This document shows, one piece after another, positions 36,246-45,368 of a DNA stretch of 64,000 nucleotides (its first letter is position 1; every line of letters begins with the position of its first letter). The translations under genes were made by a program, and so were the position numbers. This DNA comes from Pseudomonas sp. MN1F (GTDB taxonomy: Bacteria; Pseudomonadota; Gammaproteobacteria; Pseudomonadales; Pseudomonadaceae). A model generated the notes under the pieces. The model did not search any database, was not told where the DNA came from, and worked only from the letters and a program-made list of their open reading frames with translations. The stretch lies in the NCBI RefSeq assembly GCF_009391885.1, contig NZ_VZII01000042.1:61671-125670 (forward strand), read 5' to 3'.

Positions 36246-38633
36246 ATGAAGCGATTGCGTCGCCTGTTGGTTATCGGCTGGTTGTGCCTGCCCTTGATCG
36301 CGCTGGCACGGCCAGAGGTGCCGCCGCCCGTCGCGCTGGAGCCGGCCCAGCAGCAATGGCTCGAAAGCCACCGCAGCTTGCGTGTCGGCCTGGTGCTGCA
36401 GGCGCCTTACGCGCAGTTCGACCGCCGTCTCCAGCAACTCTACGGCGCCAACGTCGAGTTGGTGAACTGGCTAGGGCAAGCGCTGGGCCTGGACCTGACC
36501 TGGCGTAACTTCACCGACCAGGCCAGCCTTGAACATGCTTTGCAGGCCGGGGAGATCGATTTCGCCCCGGGACTGACGCAAACCCCGGCCAGCTTGCGCC
36601 TGTGGCTGTTCAGCGACCCCTACATGCGGGTACCGCAGCTGGTGGTGGGGGCGCGTACGGGGGCGATGGCGGTAGAGCTGGAAAAGCTCGATGCGCAAAC
36701 CCGCGTCGCGGTGCGCATGCCCAGCGTTCTAGCCGACTATCTACGCGGTAATTACAGCGGCCTCAATCTGCAGGGCGTGCCTGGCGAACGCGAAGCGTTG
36801 CAACTGGTGGTCGCTGGCCAGGCCAGTTACGCCGTGCTCGATGAGGCTCAACTGAGCCGGCTGTCACGCGAGAGCGAGTTCGCCGAGCTGGTGGTGGTGG
36901 GTGATATTGGCTTGCCGCAGTTGCTGCGGGTGGGGTCGCGACGCGACTGGCCGGTGCTCGCCGATGTGCTCGAGCGCGGGCTGCAGGCCATGCCGGCCAA
37001 GGAGCTGGAACAACTTCACCAGCGTTGGTTGCAACCTAAGTACCCGCGCTTGAGCGAGTCGCCTGGCTTCTGGCAGAACCTGGCCTTGCTGTCCGCCATG
37101 TTGCTGTTGTGCGCCCTGGCCACGCTGGTGTGGCAGCGTCGGCAGCAACGCCAGCTGGAGCGCAGCCTGTTGGCCGCACGGGAAAGCCTGACCGAGCGGC
37201 AGGGGCGCGAAGAGGCGCTGCGCCTGAGCCAGTTCGCCATCGATCAGAGCACGGTGGGCATTCTCTGGGTCAACTGGGACAGCCATGTGCGCTACGCCAA
37301 CCATGCGGTGGAGGACATGCTCGGCTATGCCGAGGCCGAGTTGCTGGAGCGCCCGCTGATCGACTTCGAGCCGAACCTGACCATGGACCGCTGGCTCGAA
37401 CTGTGGAAAAGGGCCCGGGCGGGCGATGGCGGTGCCCGGCAATTTGAAACCCAGTGCCGGCGCGCCGATGGCAGCTTGCTGCCGGTGGAGCTGTCGCTCA
37501 GCTTCCTGCGTTTTCGCGATGCCGAGTACTTGGTGGTGTACCTCGCCGACGTCACCGAGCGCCATCGCGCCCTGGCAGCATTGCGCGAAAGCGAGGCGCG
37601 GCTCAAGGGCATCGCCGGCAACGTGCCGGGCCTGGTGTTCCGCCTTGAACCGGCGCCTGCCGAAGGTGAGCCGGAATTTCCTTACATCAGCGAGGGCAGC
37701 GAGGCGCTGGTCGGCTACACGCCCGCGCAGATCCAGCACCCGCTGATGGGGTTGCGCAATCTCGTTCATCCAGACGATCGGGCCGACTATCACCAGGTGC
37801 AGGATCTGGCCATCGCCAGCGATCAGGACTGGTCGTGGCAAGGGCGCATCCTCACGCGGCAGGGCGAGCAACGCTGGGCCGACATCAAGGCCAGTGCCCG
37901 CCGCTTGCCCAATGGCCGGGTGGCCTGGGACGGTATCGTCTGGGACATCACCCAAGGCAAGCGCGCCGAGCTGGCGCTGGCTCAATCACAGGAGCAGCTG
38001 CGCGAACTGTCAGCGCACCTGGAGAGCGTGCGCGAAGAAGAAAAGGCCCGTATCGCCCGTGAAGTGCACGATGAGCTGGGGCAGATGCTGACCGTGCTGA
38101 AGCTGGAAGTGTCGATGTGCGAGCTGGCGTTTGCCGAACTGGATCCTGGTCTGCACGAGCGTCTGGGCAGCATGAAGCGCCTGATTGCCCAGCTGTTCCA
38201 GCTGGTGCGCGACGTCGCCACCGCGCTGCGCCCACCGATCCTCGACGCAGGCATCGCCTCGGCCATCGAATGGCAGGCGCGGCGCTTTGAAGCGCGTACG
38301 CAGATACCCTGTCTGGTACAGGTACCGGATAATCTGCCAGCATTGAGCGATGCCAAGGCCACCGGCCTGTTCCGCATTCTGCAGGAGGCCTTGACCAACG
38401 TGATGCGCCATGCGCAGGCGCACAGCGTGGAGATCGAGCTGGTGCGTGAGGACGGGCAATTGCGCATGACCGTCAGCGACGATGGCAGCGGATTTTGCCG
38501 GGACCAGCCCCGGCCCACGTCGTTCGGCCTGGTCGGTGTGCGTGAGCGGGTGCTGATGCTCGGTGGCACCATGGCGCTGGACAGTGAACCAGGCGAGGGC
38601 ACCAGCCTGAGCGTGGCCATTCCCTTGGAGTAG
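36246..38633 (+). CDS. agtS: Hybrid-input sensor histidine kinase, AgtS-like
   Basis: Membrane sensor of 795 residues: signal peptide (1-21), periplasmic SBP_bac_3 domain (about 30-260), one membrane helix (about 277-298), two PAS domains (about 325-440 and 455-575), a HisKA_3 dimerisation helix with the phosphoacceptor H608 in REVHDELGQ, and a C-terminal HATPase (SDDGSG near 745, then GLVGVRERVLMLGG). The periplasmic domain suggests it binds an amino-acid-like ligand. With the downstream regulator and ABC genes it matches AgtSR of P. aeruginosa, which responds to 4-aminobutyrate and 5-aminovalerate; the name is by synteny. Confidence 0.85.
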   Translation: MKRLRRLLVIGWLCLPLIALARPEVPPPVALEPAQQQWLESHRSLRVGLVLQAPYAQFDRRLQQLYGANVELVNWLGQALGLDLTWRNFTDQASLEHALQAGEIDFAPGLTQTPASLRLWLFSDPYMRVPQLVVGARTGAMAVELEKLDAQTRVAVRMPSVLADYLRGNYSGLNLQGVPGEREALQLVVAGQASYAVLDEAQLSRLSRESEFAELVVVGDIGLPQLLRVGSRRDWPVLADVLERGLQAMPAKELEQLHQRWLQPKYPRLSESPGFWQNLALLSAMLLLCALATLVWQRRQQRQLERSLLAARESLTERQGREEALRLSQFAIDQSTVGILWVNWDSHVRYANHAVEDMLGYAEAELLERPLIDFEPNLTMDRWLELWKRARAGDGGARQFETQCRRADGSLLPVELSLSFLRFRDAEYLVVYLADVTERHRALAALRESEARLKGIAGNVPGLVFRLEPAPAEGEPEFPYISEGSEALVGYTPAQIQHPLMGLRNLVHPDDRADYHQVQDLAIASDQDWSWQGRILTRQGEQRWADIKASARRLPNGRVAWDGIVWDITQGKRAELALAQSQEQLRELSAHLESVREEEKARIAREVHDELGQMLTVLKLEVSMCELAFAELDPGLHERLGSMKRLIAQLFQLVRDVATALRPPILDAGIASAIEWQARRFEARTQIPCLVQVPDNLPALSDAKATGLFRILQEALTNVMRHAQAHSVEIELVREDGQLRMTVSDDGSGFCRDQPRPTSFGLVGVRERVLMLGGTMALDSEPGEGTSLSVAIPLE

Positions 38634-38643
38634 GAGAGCGAGC

Positions 38644-39273
38644 GTGATTCGAGTGCTGGTGGCCGAAGACCACACCATTGTCCGGGAAGGCATCAAACAG
38701 TTGATCGGCCTGGCCAAAGACATGCAGGTGGCAGGGGAGGCCGGGAATGGCGAGCAGTTGCTCGAAACCCTGCGCCACACGCCTTGTGAGGTGGTGTTGC
38801 TGGATATCTCCATGCCGGGGGTGAATGGCCTGGAAGCGATCCCGCGTATCCGCGCGCTGCACGATGCCCCGGCGATCCTGATGCTGTCGATGCACGATGA
38901 GGCGCAGATGGCTGCCCGTGCGCTGAAAGCTGGCGCTGCGGGCTATGCGACCAAGGACAGCGACCCGGCCCTGTTGCTCACGGCGATTCGCCGGGTGGCA
39001 GGCGGCGGGCGCTATATCGACCCGGCGCTGGCCGACCGCATGGTCTTCGAGGTAGGCCTGACCGAGACCCGGCCACTGCACACGCTGTTGTCGGAGCGCG
39101 AATTCTCGGTGTTCGAGCGCCTGGCCCAGGGTGCCAACGTCAACGACATCGCCCAGCAGCTGGCGCTGTCGAGCAAGACCATCAGCACCCACAAGGCCAG
39201 GTTGATGCAGAAGCTCAAGGTCAATTCGCTGGCGGAGCTGGTGAAGTACGCCATGGAGCACAAGCTGGTCTGA
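38644..39273 (+). CDS. agtR: NarL/FixJ-type response regulator, AgtR-like (GTG start)
   Basis: A 209-residue regulator. The receiver domain (1-120) has D54 as phosphoacceptor in VVLLDISMPG, plus EDH near the start and the conserved Lys in ATKDSD. The LuxR-type helix-turn-helix (about 140-200) reads LSEREFSVFERLAQGA, then IAQQLALSSKTISTHK. The GTG start follows the kinase gene by ten bases with GGAGAG overlapping its stop. Partner of the upstream kinase; probable control of the downstream ABC operon. Confidence 0.88.
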   Translation: MIRVLVAEDHTIVREGIKQLIGLAKDMQVAGEAGNGEQLLETLRHTPCEVVLLDISMPGVNGLEAIPRIRALHDAPAILMLSMHDEAQMAARALKAGAAGYATKDSDPALLLTAIRRVAGGGRYIDPALADRMVFEVGLTETRPLHTLLSEREFSVFERLAQGANVNDIAQQLALSSKTISTHKARLMQKLKVNSLAELVKYAMEHKLV

Positions 39274-39413
39274 TTGCGACATCCTTGTAGGGATCGCCCT
39301 ACAGAAAATCTTCCACCGGGATGATGGCATTCTCTCAGGGCCGCCGATTTCCGCGCGCTTGCGGCTCTTCTACTCTGTTGCCTACGCAGTCATTCCAACA
39401 AGAAGGTGCAGGC

Positions 39414-40538
39414 ATGAGCGAGGCGAATTCGAACGCTGCCACCAGTGAGACGCTGGTCAGCTTCCGTGGTGTGCAGAAGAGCTACGACGGCGAGTCGCTG
39501 ATCGTCAAAAACCTCAACCTGGACATTCGCAAGGGTGAATTCCTCACCCTGCTCGGCCCCTCCGGCTCGGGCAAGACCACCAGCCTGATGATGCTGGCCG
39601 GTTTCGAAACCCCCACCGCCGGTGAGATCCAGCTGGCCGGGCGTTCGATCAACAACGTGCCGCCGCACAAGCGCGACATCGGCATGGTGTTCCAGAACTA
39701 CGCATTGTTCCCGCACATGACCGTGGCCGAGAACCTGGCCTTCCCGCTGAGCGTACGCGGCCTGAGCAAGACCGACATCAGCGAGCGGGTCAAGCGGGTG
39801 CTGAACATGGTCCAGCTCGATGCCTTCGCCAAGCGTTACCCCGGCCAGCTTTCCGGTGGCCAGCAGCAGCGTGTGGCGCTGGCCCGGGCACTGGTGTTCG
39901 AGCCTCAGCTGGTGTTGATGGACGAACCGCTGGGTGCCCTCGACAAGCAACTGCGTGAACACATGCAGATGGAGATCAAGCACATCCACCAGCGCCTGGG
40001 CGTGACCGTGGTCTACGTGACCCACGACCAGGGCGAGGCACTGACCATGTCCGACCGCGTGGCGGTGTTCCACCAGGGCGAGATCCAGCAGATCGCCGAC
40101 CCGCGCACCCTTTATGAAGAGCCCTGCAACACCTTCGTCGCCAACTTCATCGGCGAGAACAACCGTATCAACGGCACCCTGCTGGCCAGCGATGGCAAGC
40201 GCTGCCAGGTGCAGCTGGCCCGTGGCGAGCGCGTCGAGGCGCTGGCGGTGAACGTCGGCCAGGCCGGCGAGCCCGTGACCCTGTCGGTTCGCCCCGAACG
40301 CGTGCGCCTCAACGGCCACAGCGAAAGCTGCGTCAACCGCTTCTCCGGCCGCGTGGCCGAGTTCATCTACCTGGGCGACCACGTACGGGTGCGCCTGGAA
40401 GTCTGCGGCAAGGCCGACTTCTTCGTGAAGCAGCCGATCGCCGAGCTCGACCCGGCGCTGGCCGTGGGCGATGTGGTACCGCTGGGCTGGGAGGTGGAGC
40501 ACGCCCGCGCGCTCGATCCGATTGCCGAAGCCCACTGA
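39414..40538 (+). CDS. agtA: ABC transporter ATP-binding protein, AgtA-like (polyamine/opine type)
   Basis: A 374-residue ATPase of the PotA family. Walker A is GPSGSGKTT at about residue 47, the signature is LSGGQQQRVALARAL, Walker B is LVLMDEPLGALD, and a C-terminal TOBE domain (about 285-365) completes the importer type. I use the ATG at 39414-39416 (MSEANSNAA) with AAGG upstream. It begins the four-gene transporter operon; the 140-base gap after agtR should hold its promoter, with no sigma54 motif seen. Confidence 0.9.
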   Translation: MSEANSNAATSETLVSFRGVQKSYDGESLIVKNLNLDIRKGEFLTLLGPSGSGKTTSLMMLAGFETPTAGEIQLAGRSINNVPPHKRDIGMVFQNYALFPHMTVAENLAFPLSVRGLSKTDISERVKRVLNMVQLDAFAKRYPGQLSGGQQQRVALARALVFEPQLVLMDEPLGALDKQLREHMQMEIKHIHQRLGVTVVYVTHDQGEALTMSDRVAVFHQGEIQQIADPRTLYEEPCNTFVANFIGENNRINGTLLASDGKRCQVQLARGERVEALAVNVGQAGEPVTLSVRPERVRLNGHSESCVNRFSGRVAEFIYLGDHVRVRLEVCGKADFFVKQPIAELDPALAVGDVVPLGWEVEHARALDPIAEAH

Positions 40539-40578
40539 TGGATTGCTTCACCAACCCTGTACTGTGGAGAGAATAATA

Positions 40579-41613
40579 ATGCGCAAGCAGTTGAAACTGA
40601 CCGCCCTGGCCCTCGGCCTGTGCGCCGTTGGCCAGAGCATGGCGGCGGACCTGACCGTGGTTTCCTTCGGTGGTGCCAACAAGGCGGCCCAGGTCAAGGC
40701 GTTCTACGAGCCGTGGGAGAAGGCCGGCAATGGCAAGATCGTCGCGGGCGAGTACAACGGTGAGATGGCCAAGGTCAAAGCCATGGTCGACACCAAGAGC
40801 GTGTCGTGGAACCTGGTGGAGGTGGAGTCGCCAGAGTTGGCCCGTGGTTGCGACGAAGGCATGTTCGAGGAGCTCGACCCGGCGCTGTTTGGCAACGAGT
40901 CCGATTATGTGAAGGGCGCCATCCAGCCATGCGGCGTGGGCTTCTTCGTATGGTCCACGGTGCTGGCCTACAACGCCGACAAGCTCAAGACCGCACCTAC
41001 CAGCTGGGCCGACTTCTGGGACACGCAGAAATTCCCGGGCAAGCGTGGCCTGCGCAAAGGCGCCAAGTACACCCTCGAATTCGCTCTGATGGCCGACGGC
41101 GTTGCGCCGAAGGATGTGTATCAGGTGCTGGGCACCAAGGAGGGCGTGGACCGCGCCTTCAAGAAGCTCGACGAGCTCAAGCCGAGCATCCAGTGGTGGG
41201 AAGCCGGCGCCCAGCCGCCACAGTACCTGGCCTCGGGTGACGTGGTCATGAGCTCGGCCTACAACGGCCGTATCGCCGCCGTGCAGAAAGAGAGCAACCT
41301 CAAGGTGGTGTGGAACGGCGGCATCTACGACTTCGACGCCTGGGCGATCCCGAAAGGCGCCAAGGATCTGGACCAGGCGAAGAAGTTCATCGCCTACACC
41401 GTGAAGCCCGAGCAGCAGAAGACCTACTCCGAGAACATCGCCTACGGCCCGGCCAACTCCAAGGCCGTACCACTGCTGGCCGATGCGGTGAAGAAGGACA
41501 TGCCGACCACGCCTGAGAACATCGCCAACCAGGTGCAGATCGACGTGGCCTTCTGGGCCGACAACAGCGAGCAGCTGGAGCAACGCTTCAACGCCTGGGC
41601 GGCGAAGAAGTAA
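40579..41613 (+). CDS. agtB: Periplasmic solute-binding protein, AgtB-like
   Basis: A 344-residue spermidine/putrescine-type binding protein with a clear signal peptide (1-22, LALGLCAVGQSMAA). The mature part begins DLTVVSFGGANKAAQ. CD-GMFEELD, GFFVWSTVLAYN and the SSAYNGRIAAVQ region line the family's ligand cleft. In P. aeruginosa the equivalent protein brings in GABA and 5-aminovalerate. GGAGAG lies upstream of the ATG. A strong hairpin follows at 41627-41645. Confidence 0.88.
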   Translation: MRKQLKLTALALGLCAVGQSMAADLTVVSFGGANKAAQVKAFYEPWEKAGNGKIVAGEYNGEMAKVKAMVDTKSVSWNLVEVESPELARGCDEGMFEELDPALFGNESDYVKGAIQPCGVGFFVWSTVLAYNADKLKTAPTSWADFWDTQKFPGKRGLRKGAKYTLEFALMADGVAPKDVYQVLGTKEGVDRAFKKLDELKPSIQWWEAGAQPPQYLASGDVVMSSAYNGRIAAVQKESNLKVVWNGGIYDFDAWAIPKGAKDLDQAKKFIAYTVKPEQQKTYSENIAYGPANSKAVPLLADAVKKDMPTTPENIANQVQIDVAFWADNSEQLEQRFNAWAAKK

Positions 41614-41626
41614 CAACCCGGGAAGC

Positions 41627-41645
41627 GGGGCTGCGCAGCAGCCCC
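41627..41645 (+). other. Intercistronic hairpin between binding-protein and permease genes
   Basis: GGGGCTGC and GCAGCCCC form a perfect 8-bp stem with a 3-base loop, followed by AATTT. It lies 13 bases after the binding-protein stop. Such elements commonly stabilise the upstream message or cause partial termination, giving more binding protein than permease. Confidence 0.6.
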
Positions 41646-41673
41646 AATTTCAGCCTGTATCGCGGAGTTCGCC

Positions 41674-42921
41674 ATGGCCATTGCAGTGCCCCTCAACGAA
41701 GGCGCAGGTCCAAGCCTCAAGCAGCGCCTCAAGCATGCCGAGCGGGTTAACCGCTGGAAGGCGCAGGCGTTGATCGCGCCGCTGGCGCTGTTTCTCCTGT
41801 TGGTGTTCCTGGTGCCGATCGCGGCGCTGCTGTACAAGAGCGTCGGCAACCCGGAAGTGGTCGGTGGCCTGCCGCGCACGGTCGAGGTGATCAGCCAGTG
41901 GGACGGCAAAAGCCTGCCCGGCGAAGACGTCTACAAGGCGCTGAGCCAGGACCTGGCCGAATCGCGCAAGAACCAGACCCTGGGCGACCTCTCCAAGCGC
42001 CTGAACATGGAGCTGGCCGGCTACCGCAGCCTGCTGGCCAAGACTGCTCGGGCGCTGCCGTTCAAGGCCGAGCCTGCCTCTTATAAAGATGCCTTGCAGG
42101 CACTCGACGAGCGTTGGGGCGACCCGGCCTACTGGCAGGCAATCCGCCGCAATACCAGTTCGGTGACCTCGTTCTACCTGCTGGCTTCGCTCGACCACCG
42201 TATCGATGACCTCGGCGAGCTGGCCAAGGCCACCCCCGACCAGGCTATCTACCTGGATATCTTTGCCCGCACTCTGTGGATGGGTGTGGTGATCACCGCC
42301 ATCTGCCTGGTGTTGGCCTATCCGCTGGCCTACCTGCTGGCCAACCTGCCGACCCGGCAGAGCAACCTGCTGATGATCCTGGTGCTGCTGCCGTTCTGGA
42401 CCTCGATCCTGGTGCGGGTGGCTGCGTGGATCGTGCTGCTGCAGTCCGGTGGCCTGATCAACAGCGCGCTGATGGCGATGGGCATCATCGACCAGCCGCT
42501 GGAGCTGGTGTTCAACCGCACCGGCGTGTACATCTCGATGGTGCACATCCTGCTGCCGTTCATGATCCTGCCGCTGTACAGCGTGATGAAAGGCATTTCG
42601 CCGAGCTACATGCGTGCGGCGATTTCGCTGGGCTGCCACCCGTTCGCCAGCTTCTGGCGGGTGTACTTCCCGCAGACCTACGCCGGCGTGGGTGCCGGTT
42701 GCCTGCTGGTGTTCATCCTGGCCATCGGCTACTACATCACCCCGGCGCTGCTCGGCAGCCCGAACGACCAGATGGTCAGCTACTTCGTCGCCTTCTACAC
42801 CAACACCAGCATCAACTGGGGCATGGCTACCGCCCTGGGCGGGCTGTTGCTGCTGGCGACCGTGCTGTTGTACCTGATCTATAGCTGGCTGGTCGGCGCC
42901 AGCCGCCTGCGCCTGAGCTGA
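41674..42921 (+). CDS. agtC: ABC transporter permease with large extracytoplasmic insert, AgtC-like
   Basis: A 415-residue inner-membrane permease of the PotB/opine type. Helix 1 (about 35-57) is followed by a hydrophilic segment of about 130 residues (about 60-190), then the standard BPD_transp_1 core with the EAA-like loop AAISLGCHPFASFWRVYFPQ near residue 313. PotB proteins are usually about 285 residues, so the insert accounts for the extra length. It follows the binding-protein gene and precedes a second permease by eleven bases. Confidence 0.9.
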   Translation: MAIAVPLNEGAGPSLKQRLKHAERVNRWKAQALIAPLALFLLLVFLVPIAALLYKSVGNPEVVGGLPRTVEVISQWDGKSLPGEDVYKALSQDLAESRKNQTLGDLSKRLNMELAGYRSLLAKTARALPFKAEPASYKDALQALDERWGDPAYWQAIRRNTSSVTSFYLLASLDHRIDDLGELAKATPDQAIYLDIFARTLWMGVVITAICLVLAYPLAYLLANLPTRQSNLLMILVLLPFWTSILVRVAAWIVLLQSGGLINSALMAMGIIDQPLELVFNRTGVYISMVHILLPFMILPLYSVMKGISPSYMRAAISLGCHPFASFWRVYFPQTYAGVGAGCLLVFILAIGYYITPALLGSPNDQMVSYFVAFYTNTSINWGMATALGGLLLLATVLLYLIYSWLVGASRLRLS

Positions 42922-42932
42922 GGAGCCTTGAG

Positions 42933-43760
42933 ATGCTGAGCCCCTACATGTCGCCCGTCGAACGGGTCTGGTTCTATACCCTGCGCATCCTCTGCGGCCT
43001 GATCCTGCTGTTCCTGGTGTTGCCGGTGCTGGTGATCGTGCCGTTGTCGTTCAACAGCGGCAGTTTCCTGGTGTACCCGCTGCAGGGTTTTTCGCTGCAG
43101 TGGTACCACGACTTCTTCGCCTCGGCCGAGTGGATGCGGGCGCTGAAGAACAGCATCATCGTCGCGCCGGCGGCCACCGTGTTGGCGATGGTCTTTGGCA
43201 CACTGGCCTCGATTGGCCTGACCCGCGGCGATTTCCCCGGCAAGTCGCTGGTGATGGCTTTGGTGATTTCGCCGATGGTGGTGCCGGTGGTGATCATCGG
43301 CGTGGCCAGCTACCTGTTCTTCGCCCCACTGGGCCTGGGCAACAGCTTCATCTCGCTGATCCTGGTGCACGCGGTGCTGGGTGTGCCGTTCGTCATCATC
43401 ACCGTGTCGGCGACCTTGCAGGGTTTCAACTACAACCTGGTACGCGCGGCGGCCAGCCTGGGTGCCTCGCCATTGCTGACCTTCCGTCGGGTGACCTTGC
43501 CGCTGATTGCCCCTGGGGTGATCTCGGGAGCGTTGTTCGCCTTTGCCACGTCGTTCGACGAAGTGGTGGTGACCTTGTTCCTCGCCGGGCCTGAGCAGGC
43601 AACCCTGCCGCGGCAGATGTTCAGTGGCATTCGCGAGAACCTCAGCCCGACCATTGCGGCGGCGGCGACCCTGCTGATCGCCTTCTCGGTGGTGCTGCTG
43701 TTGACCCTGGAGTGGTTGCGTGGGCGGAGCGAGAAACTGCGCACCCAACAACCTGCCTGA
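42933..43760 (+). CDS. agtD: ABC transporter permease, AgtD-like (PotC type)
   Basis: A 275-residue permease with six predicted helices; the first spans about 18-40. The EAA loop is AAASLGASPLLTFRRVTLPLIAPG near residue 170. It should pair with the preceding permease as a heterodimer fed by the binding protein and the ATPase. Last gene of the operon, followed by a strong hairpin. Confidence 0.9.
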   Translation: MLSPYMSPVERVWFYTLRILCGLILLFLVLPVLVIVPLSFNSGSFLVYPLQGFSLQWYHDFFASAEWMRALKNSIIVAPAATVLAMVFGTLASIGLTRGDFPGKSLVMALVISPMVVPVVIIGVASYLFFAPLGLGNSFISLILVHAVLGVPFVIITVSATLQGFNYNLVRAAASLGASPLLTFRRVTLPLIAPGVISGALFAFATSFDEVVVTLFLAGPEQATLPRQMFSGIRENLSPTIAAAATLLIAFSVVLLLTLEWLRGRSEKLRTQQPA

Positions 43761-43771
43761 TGCAACGGTGT

Positions 43772-43801
43772 AATCGGGGTTGATACCAATCAGCCCCGAT
43801 T
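43772..43801 (+). terminator. Hairpin ending the agt-like operon
   Basis: AATCGGGGTTGAT pairs with ATCAGCCCCGATT (13 bp with one G-T pair) around a 4-base loop, 11 bases past the last permease stop. It is followed by TCCTTTCCC, a weak pyrimidine tract. Confidence 0.7.
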
Positions 43802-43853
43802 CCTTTCCCTGAGTTACAATGCGCGCCACCGTGATTCTGCCAACAGGTGCGCC

Positions 43854-44528
43854 ATGCAGCCCTACGCTATTGCCCCCTCCATTCTCTCTGCCGATTTCGC
43901 CCGTCTGGGCGAGGACGTCGACAAGGTTCTGGCCGCGGGTGCCGACATCGTCCACTTCGATGTCATGGACAACCACTACGTACCCAACCTGACCATCGGC
44001 CCGATGGTCTGCACCGCGCTGCGCAAGTACGGCGTGACCGCGCCGATTGACGTGCACCTGATGGTCAGCCCGGTTGACCGCATCATCGGTGACTTCATCG
44101 AGGCCGGTGCCACCTACATCACCTTCCACCCGGAAGCCTCGCAGCATGTCGACCGTTCGCTGCAACTGATCAAGGACGGCGGTTGCAAGGCCGGCCTGGT
44201 GTTCAACCCGGCCTCCAGCCTGGATGCACTGAAGTATGTGATGGACAAGGTCGACATGGTCCTGCTGATGAGCGTCAACCCAGGCTTCGGCGGGCAGAAG
44301 TTCATCCCCGGCACCCTCGACAAGCTGCGTGAAGCCCGCGCACTGATCGACGCCAGCGGCCGCGACATCCGCCTGGAAATCGACGGCGGCGTCAACGTCA
44401 ACAACATCCGCGAAATCGCCGCCGCTGGCGCTGACACCTTCGTAGCTGGCTCGGCGATCTTCAACGCCCCGGACTATCAGGAAGTCATCGCCAAGATGCG
44501 CGCCGAACTGGCTCAGGCCCGCCCATGA
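43854..44528 (+). CDS. rpe: Ribulose-phosphate 3-epimerase
   Basis: Pentose-phosphate enzyme interconverting ribulose 5-phosphate and xylulose 5-phosphate. The 224-residue TIM barrel shows IAPSILSADFARLGED, the metal-binding HFDVMDNHYVPN, DVHLMV, TFHPEA, VNPGFGGQKFI and IDGGVNV. It overlaps gph by four bases (ATGA), the classical rpe-gph-trp order. Confidence 0.97.
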   Translation: MQPYAIAPSILSADFARLGEDVDKVLAAGADIVHFDVMDNHYVPNLTIGPMVCTALRKYGVTAPIDVHLMVSPVDRIIGDFIEAGATYITFHPEASQHVDRSLQLIKDGGCKAGLVFNPASSLDALKYVMDKVDMVLLMSVNPGFGGQKFIPGTLDKLREARALIDASGRDIRLEIDGGVNVNNIREIAAAGADTFVAGSAIFNAPDYQEVIAKMRAELAQARP

Positions 44529-45343
44529 GTGGCTTCGAGCAGCTGTTCCCGGGGACGCTGCCCAGGCTGGTGATGTTCGATCTGGACGGTACCCTGATCG
44601 ACTCGGTACCCGACCTGGCGGCCGCCGTGGACCGCATGCTGCTCGAACTGGGGCGCCCTCCAGCGGGTCTTGAGGCGGTTCGCCACTGGGTTGGCAACGG
44701 CGCCCAGGTACTGGTGCGCCGCGCACTGGCCGGTGCTATCGAGCATGACGCCGTGGACGATGCGCTGGCTGAGAAGGGCCTGGCGCTGTTCATGGACGCC
44801 TACGCCGAAAGCCATGAGCTCACCATGCTCTACCCCGGTGTGAAAGACACCCTGCGCTGGCTGCAGAAGCAGGGCGTGGAAATGGCGCTGATCACCAACA
44901 AGCCAGAGCGTTTTGTCGCGCCATTGTTGGACCAGATGAAGATCGGCCGCTATTTCCGCTGGATCATCGGCGGCGATACCTTGCCGCAGAAAAAGCCCGA
45001 CCCGGCGGCGCTGCTGTTCGTCATGCAGATGGCCGGTGTCAGCCCGCAGCAGTCGCTGTTCGTCGGCGACTCGCGCAGCGATGTGCTGGCGGCCAAGGCG
45101 GCCGGGGTGCAATGTGTGGGCCTGAGCTATGGCTACAACCATGGCCGGCCGATCACCGAGGAAGCCCCCAGCCTGGTGGTCGACGACCTGCGCGCGCTGC
45201 TGCCCGGTTGCACAGACCCGGCCACTGGGATAACGTTGGCGGACCTTCAAGCCTCCCAAGACAGAGAGTCCACCGTGGCGGTCACTGGCAAATTCTGGAT
45301 GAAAGTCATCAAGGCCCTGGCCCGTTGGCGCTGGCGCGCCTGA
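44525..45343 (+). CDS. gph: Phosphoglycolate phosphatase Gph, with a C-terminal tail that doubles as a trpE leader
   Basis: HAD-family phosphatase of 272 residues that removes 2-phosphoglycolate. The nucleophile aspartate is in VMFDLDGTLIDS (about 18-28); ITNKPER, KPDPAAL and FVGDSRSD are HAD motifs II to IV. The catalytic fold ends near residue 225, as in E. coli Gph. The remaining 45 residues are a tail ending K-A-L-A-R-W-R-W-R-A, with two Trp codons just before the stop and 70 bases before trpE. See the separate leader entry. Confidence 0.93.
   Translation: MSGFEQLFPGTLPRLVMFDLDGTLIDSVPDLAAAVDRMLLELGRPPAGLEAVRHWVGNGAQVLVRRALAGAIEHDAVDDALAEKGLALFMDAYAESHELTMLYPGVKDTLRWLQKQGVEMALITNKPERFVAPLLDQMKIGRYFRWIIGGDTLPQKKPDPAALLFVMQMAGVSPQQSLFVGDSRSDVLAAKAAGVQCVGLSYGYNHGRPITEEAPSLVVDDLRALLPGCTDPATGITLADLQASQDRESTVAVTGKFWMKVIKALARWRWRA
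45299..45343 (+). CDS. trpE leader peptide, nested in frame in the 3' end of gph
   Basis: The frame MKVIKALARWRWRA has TGG codons at 45326 and 45332 and ends 70 bases before trpE. It is near-identical to the end of the leader before trpG (MRVIKAHARWRWRA). It is also the last 14 codons of gph, in frame. No good ribosome site precedes the ATG; a GTG at 45275-45277 with AGAGAG upstream is another possible start. It may never be made separately: ribosomes finishing gph would do the sensing. Attenuation of trpE in P. putida is reported as I recall; the nesting is what I see. Confidence 0.6.
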   Translation: MKVIKALARWRWRA

Positions 45344-45352
45344 CTTATGCCC

Positions 45353-45368
45353 GCCGGCGCCTGCCGGC
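45353..45368 (+). promoter_or_regulatory. Hairpin in the trpE leader (possible attenuator element)
   Basis: GCCGGC-GCCT-GCCGGC forms a perfect 6-bp stem ten bases after the gph stop. The GGCGC around the Trp codons could instead pair with GGCGCC at 45356-45361, so the two pairings exclude each other. No T-run follows, so classical termination is not obvious; control could be Rho-dependent or translational. Confidence 0.4.

Noticed and set aside
39274..39413. Sigma54 promoter before the agt-like operon
   Set aside because: A TGGCA motif near the gap is not followed by TTGC at the required spacing.
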